This document shows, piece after piece, positions 58,288-64,000 of a DNA stretch of 64,000 nucleotides (position 1 is the stretch's first letter; every line of letters starts with the position of its first letter). Source of the DNA: Gigaspora rosea. Taxonomy: Eukaryota; Glomeromycota; Glomeromycetes; Diversisporales; Gigasporaceae. The stretch lies in the NCBI GenBank assembly GCA_003550325.1, contig QKWP01000362.1, forward strand, positions 186,951 to 250,950, given 5' to 3'. The position numbers and the translations under genes are program-made. The notes under the pieces were generated by a model. It had not been told where the DNA came from, did no database searches, and saw only the letters and a list, made by a program, of their open reading frames with translations.

Positions 58288-58920
58288 ATTACCTCGCACC
58301 AGAAGTACTACAAGGAAACCCATATACACAAGCAGCAGATATATATGCATTTGGTATTCTTTTTAACGTAATAGCATCAGGAAAACCACCATTCAACGCG
58401 AACCAATACAGTCAAGAGGTTTTGATAGAAAAAGTGGTATATGAACATTATAGGCCAGATATTCCAGAGCATGTACCAAATTTCATTAAAGAAATAATTA
58501 ACAATTGTTGGAAGCATGAACCTCAAGAACGGCCAAAAGCAGATTACTTGAATGAAGTTTTGTATAGATATTGGCTAGATTTTTATGAAAAAATGATAAT
58601 GAAATAACTAGAGAATGTAAAAAGTCTGATGATAAAGCCAAAATTCTTGCGGACTCCAACGCATCAAATCATTTTGATCCTCAATACTATAGTCGCTCGT
58701 TTGATAAATCTAAGCTGCCATCCTTATAAAGATGCAATTTTATCAAAGAAAATATTAATCAATATTCACACGGTTTATGCACCTGAATTATATTTTCATG
58801 AACATTAGAACAATTATACTTTATATGCGTAAAATGGATTTAGCCGGTTACAAAAATTTTTTTTTCTCATAATCTATCTTATATCCTGACTCAAGATTGT
58901 AAAATTATCGTAATTTATAT
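58288..58920 (+). pseudogene. 3' half of the kinase gene, duplicated and frameshifted
   Basis: Duplicate of 20,192-20,810: YLAPEVLQGNPYTQAADIYA, then FGILFNVIASGKPPF, NNCWKHEPQERPKADYL. One A is lost in the GAAAAAA run near 58,590, so the frame ends in EKMIMK-stop. Further indels follow near 58,680 and 58,795. The glycine loop, lysine and catalytic loop are absent. Non-functional. Confidence 0.85.
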
Positions 58921-59175
58921 CCAGTAACTTATCAAATAAATTTACCATACCCCGAAAATCCTGAAGAAGTCCTGAAGACCATGCGCGTGCTTTATGTTCA
59001 TTGACTATCTACTGTTAACCCGGAATTTAAGGTGTCCAGGATTATGATCCAAATTATGCATGCGATAAATTATAAATTATGCGAATTATGCGAATTTTGA
59101 ATTATTAGCCAATAAAAGTTCAAAAAGCATGGCAAGTCAGGTGAATTACAGTCACATGGACAAACCGGTTTATTC

Positions 59176-59949
59176 GCAAAACTTACGTTTTTGAGATTCC
59201 AGCACTTACTTTTTTGATACTCCTAGATGTACCCCAAAATTTATATACTTTTTTGTTACCATCTCCACATGACAACAAATAGCGATTTGACTAATCTTGA
59301 AAATTCAAAACAAAGCATTTGTTTTAGTCAAAAATTGCCTGTTATTCAAAAATCCCAAGAAACCACAGTTTTTTTAAAACATCAGTGCTAATGTACAGTA
59401 GTAAGTGCTAACCTTAAATAAACTAATTTCAATTGCGCTAAAAGTTTTTTAAAAAGCGCGGATACTTAATGATATGCTGTATTCAAAACATTTATTACGC
59501 GGATAGAGTTTTTTTCTAGATTTTTTTTTCATTTTAAAAAAGCATTACATGTAAAATAGATTTATTCTTGTTTTAAGAAAAACTCATCATATAAATGTTG
59601 TTTTAAAAAATATATATAATCTTTGTTAAAACCTGCACAACCAGGTCGAAACTAAAAAGTTGGTATAATAAAGCGTGCTAAACTTTTTAAAAACAGTATA
59701 TTTTATTCGTGGACCATGCAATCAAGTTATTTATTAAACCTATGTGGGCTGTTCTTTATAGAAAAGTTATAATATTTATTATACATTGTTATTAGGGTCA
59801 GGTTCGTAATTAGAGTTAAGGTTAGTGCAATTTTAAAAAAGGCTTGCGATCTGCATGTGATATCAGTATCAAAAAAGTATATAAATTTTGGGATACATCT
59901 ACGAGTTTCAAAAAAGTAAGTGCAGGAGTCTCAAAAATGTACGTTTTGA
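59176..59949. mobile_element. 774-bp TIR element with 9-bp GGTTTATTC duplication
   Basis: GGTTTATTC lies on both sides (59,167-59,175 and 59,950-59,958). Inverted ends of about 75 bp contain TTTTTGAGA(T/C)TCC, GCACTTACTTTTTTGA and CCCAAAATTTATATACTTTT. The paralogous site near 23,480 is empty. Ends are related to the element at 11,301-13,123, so both belong to one family. No transposase. Confidence 0.88.
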
Positions 59950-60420
59950 GGTTTATTCATTTAACCAATCAATTTTTGCTCACATGAGAGGATTATGCGG
60001 TTTCATATATAGTATATTATATTTAATATTTTGATTAAAATTAAGAAAATAGTTTTTGCTATATTTTATATATAAATTAAGATGAATTATCTTATTTGAT
60101 AATTGTTTAGAGATATATCTTTTGCATATTATTTTTTTTTTTAAAAATAGTATTAAAATATATAATATAAATTTAAAAAATAAATAAAAATTAAATATAT
60201 TAAAATTTTGGCTATTTTAATATTAACTATAATAAAACCAAATCATATATAATTAAAAATTAAAAGTATAAAATTTAAAACAATTATATTTATAAATTAT
60301 TAGTTATATAAAATAAAAAATATCTATATTCTAAAATTTAATAATTATAAATAATTATTTTATAACAATATATATATTATAAAAAAACTATAATATATTA
60401 AATTTTTTAGCAAATACTAT

Positions 60421-63400
60421 TCAAGTTTTTATATTTTTAGGCTTTAAAAAATGAATTAGCACCTCCAAATTCAGCAACCAACTTATAACTTGATTAAACT
60501 AATATATAGTTTAATAAAATTAATAAAGTATCTACTTACACACTAATAATTTAGATTATAAGAATATAATTTATAAGTTATAAACCAATTTTTAGAAAAA
60601 TTTTACTTACATTCTAGAAATTTAAAAATATATATATTATTATATTATAAAAATAAAGAAGTATATTTAATATAACAAACTATAAAGCTTATACTTACAT
60701 CTAATTAATAAATAAAATATATTAAACATAATTTATATATTTTAAATAAAAAAAATTATACTAACGTTCTAAAAATTTAACAAAATATAGTACATATAAT
60801 GTTGTAATATAATGTATATAAATTATAAAAATGTACTTAAATTAAAAAATAAAAAGTTTATACTTACGGACTAAATTAATATGTAAATATATAAGAAAGT
60901 TATTTACAAAATATAAGTTGCAATTCAGATATACTAAATTACTTACATTCTAAAAATTTGCAAAATATTTATGAATATATATTACAAAATTATAATGAAA
61001 TTAAAAAGCAATTAATATATAATATTTATACTTACACACTAAATTAATATATAAAATATATAAGAAATAAATTTATAAAATAAAATTATAATTCAGAATT
61101 AAAATATTACTTACGTTCTAAAATTTGCAAAGCATTTATAAATAATTATTATAAATTATAAAAGTATTAAAATAAAAAATTAAGGCTTATACTTACGCAC
61201 TAATAAATAAAATAATATAAAAATATATTTATAAAATAAAATTACTATTCAGAAATAAAAATATTACTTACGTTCTAAAATTACAAAATATTTATAATTA
61301 TTATAAATTATAATAAATATTGAGTAAAAAAATTAAGACTTTATTCTTACGCACTAATAAATAAATCATAAATATATAAGAAATATATTTATAAAATAAA
61401 ATTACAATTTAGAAATAAAATATTACTTACGTTCTAAAAAAATTGTAAAATATTTATAAATTATAATGAGTATTTAAAATAAAAATTTAAAGTTTATACT
61501 TACGTACTAATAAATTAATAGAAAATATATAAAAAAAATATAATTTACAAGAAATAAATAGCAATATTAGAAATAAATATACTACTTACAGTCTAAAATT
61601 TAAATATTTATTTAAAATATTATAAAATAAATAATAAAAGATTATTTAAGGTTAAATATAAATATTATACTTACTGACTAATAAAATTAATAGATAAGTA
61701 TATAAGACCTATACTTTACTAATTATAAACAATACTTTATAACTAAAGATATACTTACGCCCTTAAAATTTAATAATATATATAATATATATGCATTATT
61801 ATTAAAATAAATTATAGAAAAGAAATATATAAAACTTATACTTACGCCCTTAAAATTTAATAATATATATAACATATATGTATTATTATAAAAATAAATT
61901 ATAGAAAAAATATAAAAAAACATATATATACTTACGCCCTTAAAATTTAATAATATACATAATATATATGTATGCATTATTATAAAAATAAAAATAAATT
62001 ATCAAAAAAATATATAAAATTTATACTTACTGACTAATACATTAATATAAATATATAAAAAGTATAATTTACAGTGATTTTAGATAAAATTTTAAATTCT
62101 AAAAATTATTAAAAAATATATGTAAAATTTGTATTTTTATATTATAATAAATAATTTTAGCATAATAATACTAATAATACTACTTACTATATTTTAAATA
62201 CAACAAAATAATTATACTTGCGCACTAAAAATTTATAGAATAATATATTAATATGTTTTATAAATACTTAAGAAAATTTTTATTTTAAAAATAATATATT
62301 ATTAAAGTTATACTTACTTCTCATATGTACTAAAAATATCATAAAATCCAATAAGATGTATACAATTTGAATAAAAAATAATAAAGATTATATTAATTTT
62401 TTAAAATATTATAATATTTAATATAAACTAAAAGAATAGTTAATTTAAAAATATATATATTTATCATGGTAATTTATTACTTTTACCACAGATAAATCTA
62501 TTAGAAATTGAATTAAAATAAATAGATTTATAATATTGGATATTACCTATTATTGTATTGTATAATATATATAATTATTAAAAAATAATAATATAATTTA
62601 GCTAAAAATTATTAAGATAGGATTGTAATTTTTCAAATTTAATTTTTACCTATTAATTAGTAAAAGAATACAATAATATATTATTATTATATTATAAACT
62701 CAATTAGTAAGATAGTTTTATCTAAAATAAAAAATATTTAAATATACTTATATTACCGTAATTGGGCTCGACTATATATTTAACAAAAAGTATTTAGAAT
62801 AAAAGTAGCAAAACTTATTCAAAAACAATATATTTAAATATATACTTACTATTCACTATTTAGCAAAATAATATACCAATTATAAAGAGCAATTAGAATA
62901 AATATAGAAAATAATTTAATAATTTAGCAAAATAAAATAGTTTATAGTAAAATTAGAACTATAAAATTATATTTACAGTCTATTATTAATTAGAATATAT
63001 ATAAAATTACAAATTATTAGTTCAATAAAAAAAGGTATTATTGCCAAAGATTATATAAAAAATTTACTTACTGTCTTATCCAAAATTGACGAATTCTGCA
63101 AAAATAGATATGTTATTATAATATATAAAAACAATTTAAAATTATTAGAATAAAATTATAATTACCCTCTAATTTAATAAAATATATATTATTAAATTAT
63201 ATAAAGTACAATTTAAAATTAGAATATTAGTTACAAAATAAAATATTTAAAATTAAAATTGGTACAAAAAAATTTATAATTACTGTAGTCTAACAATTTA
63301 TGCACATTAAATTATAAAATCATTCAAATTTCCAATTAAAATATTTTAAAAAATAGATATAAGTTAAAATTAACAATATAAGAGAAAATATGTTATTAAG

Positions 63401-64000
63401 TTATATCTAGAAACTGATTAAAATTTGTATTTATATTCTAATAATTTAGCATAAAAATAATAATAAAAGATGCATTAATAAAGTACATCTAATTAAAAGA
63501 ACTAAATATTAGAAATAATAAAACTTTATACTTACTTTCTAATAATCCAATAAAATATATTAATATAAGTATTATTAGGCTATATATTTATAAAACTGAT
63601 TGAATACTTACTACCTAATAATCCAGTATAAAAATAATTACAAAAAAAGAATATATAGGCATGAATTAATAAGTTAAATCCAACTTGAAACCCATGTTTA
63701 AAAATAATAGAAGTTTGTATTTAAATTTATACTTACCTTCTAATAATTCAGTATATAAATAATTATAAAGAAAGATATAAAATATACATTAATAAGTTAT
63801 ATTCAATTTAAAAAATAGTGTTTGAATATAATACAAATTTACTTACTGACTAATAATTTAATAAAAAATGTGCACCATTAGGCATTAATTATAGAATTTT
63901 ATTTAAAAAAAATTTATTTATAAAATGCTAATTAAAAATTTTGCTTACTTTCTAATAATTTAGTTATAAATAATTATAATAAAAATAAATTGTTAAATTA
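60421..64000 (-). CDS. 3' half of a second microexon gene (continues beyond the window)
   Basis: Collinear with 24,331-28,690. Microexons include (low coordinate): 63,284 ACTACA; 63,166 AGG; 63,072 a 24-mer starting AATTCGTC after TTTTTGCAG; 62,977 ACT; 62,850 TGAATA; then a 15-mer (TCGAGCCCA...), a 12-mer TACATATGAGAA, TGC with GC donor, TCA, GGC x3, TCA, ACT, TAC, AAC, TGC, AAC, TGC. In phase 2 it reads KLQGIRQFWIRQLEYRAQLR and later AAAQLTTATATVIPT. All these splice sites are intact, so the copy may be active. One base is missing from the exon at 62,480 (11 nt against 12), which would shift the frame unless a neighbouring site compensates. The 5' part is outside the window. Confidence 0.7.

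Noticed and set aside
1..64000. tRNA, rRNA or other structured RNA genes
   Set aside because: None recognised by eye; no cloverleaf with A and B boxes was found, though a covariance-model scan was not possible.

Overview
The window looks like a gene-poor, AT-rich, transposon-dense region of a filamentous eukaryote, most likely an arbuscular mycorrhizal fungus (Glomeromycotina, Rhizophagus-like). The evidence is about 75-80% A+T, short introns with GTAAGT donors, protein kinases with a cysteine-rich leader, a helical-domain/kinase/Sel1-repeat gene, Helitrons, and many small inverted-repeat elements. The organism call is inference from gene families known in that group; no species-specific marker was read.

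Layout. 1-13 kb: nested mobile elements and repeats, no gene I can support, one 755-base assembly gap. 13.6-16.8 kb (minus): a broken helical-domain/kinase/Sel1 gene split by a solo LTR. 19.3-20.8 kb (plus): a kinase gene. 21.0-23.9 kb: a Helitron whose empty site is present in a second copy at 59.1 kb, plus MITEs. 24.3-36.3 kb (minus): an extraordinary split gene. 36.8-49.8 kb: nested elements, satellites and minisatellites. 49.8-54.3 kb: a decayed duplicate of the 5' half of the split gene. 54.3-58 kb: repeats. 58.2-64 kb: a broken duplicate of the kinase 3' half, followed by the 3' half of another copy of the split gene that runs off the window.

Main discovery. The 12-kb stretch at 24.3-36.3 kb looks at first like a degenerate satellite: a core of type TTATACTTAC-NNN-CTAATAAT every 75-110 bases. 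Read on the minus strand, each core is a 3' splice site (TTATTAG), a microexon, and a 5' splice site (GTAAGTATAA). The chain starts at 36,325 with an exon encoding a signal-peptide-like leader. About 90 microexons follow; about 70 are exactly 3 nt and nearly all the rest are 6, 9, 12, 15, 18 or 24 nt. Exon 1 exits in phase 2, and the concatenated microexons stay open in exactly that phase for about 130 codons once one ambiguous unit (28,323) is left out. The other two phases contain stops. Each residue is thus essentially encoded by its own exon, split across an intron.

The paralogue at 60-64 kb shares introns that are 0-7% diverged (one 86-base stretch is identical), while the microexons between them differ at about half of their bases in one cluster. 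The predicted residues still align conservatively there. I propose a family of hyper-fragmented, probably secreted proteins with fast-evolving microexons, comparable in concept to schistosome MEGs or aphid bicycle genes but with much smaller exons. The copy at 50-54 kb is decaying (frameshift, lost splice sites, a seven-exon deletion). Long-read RNA sequencing would settle it.
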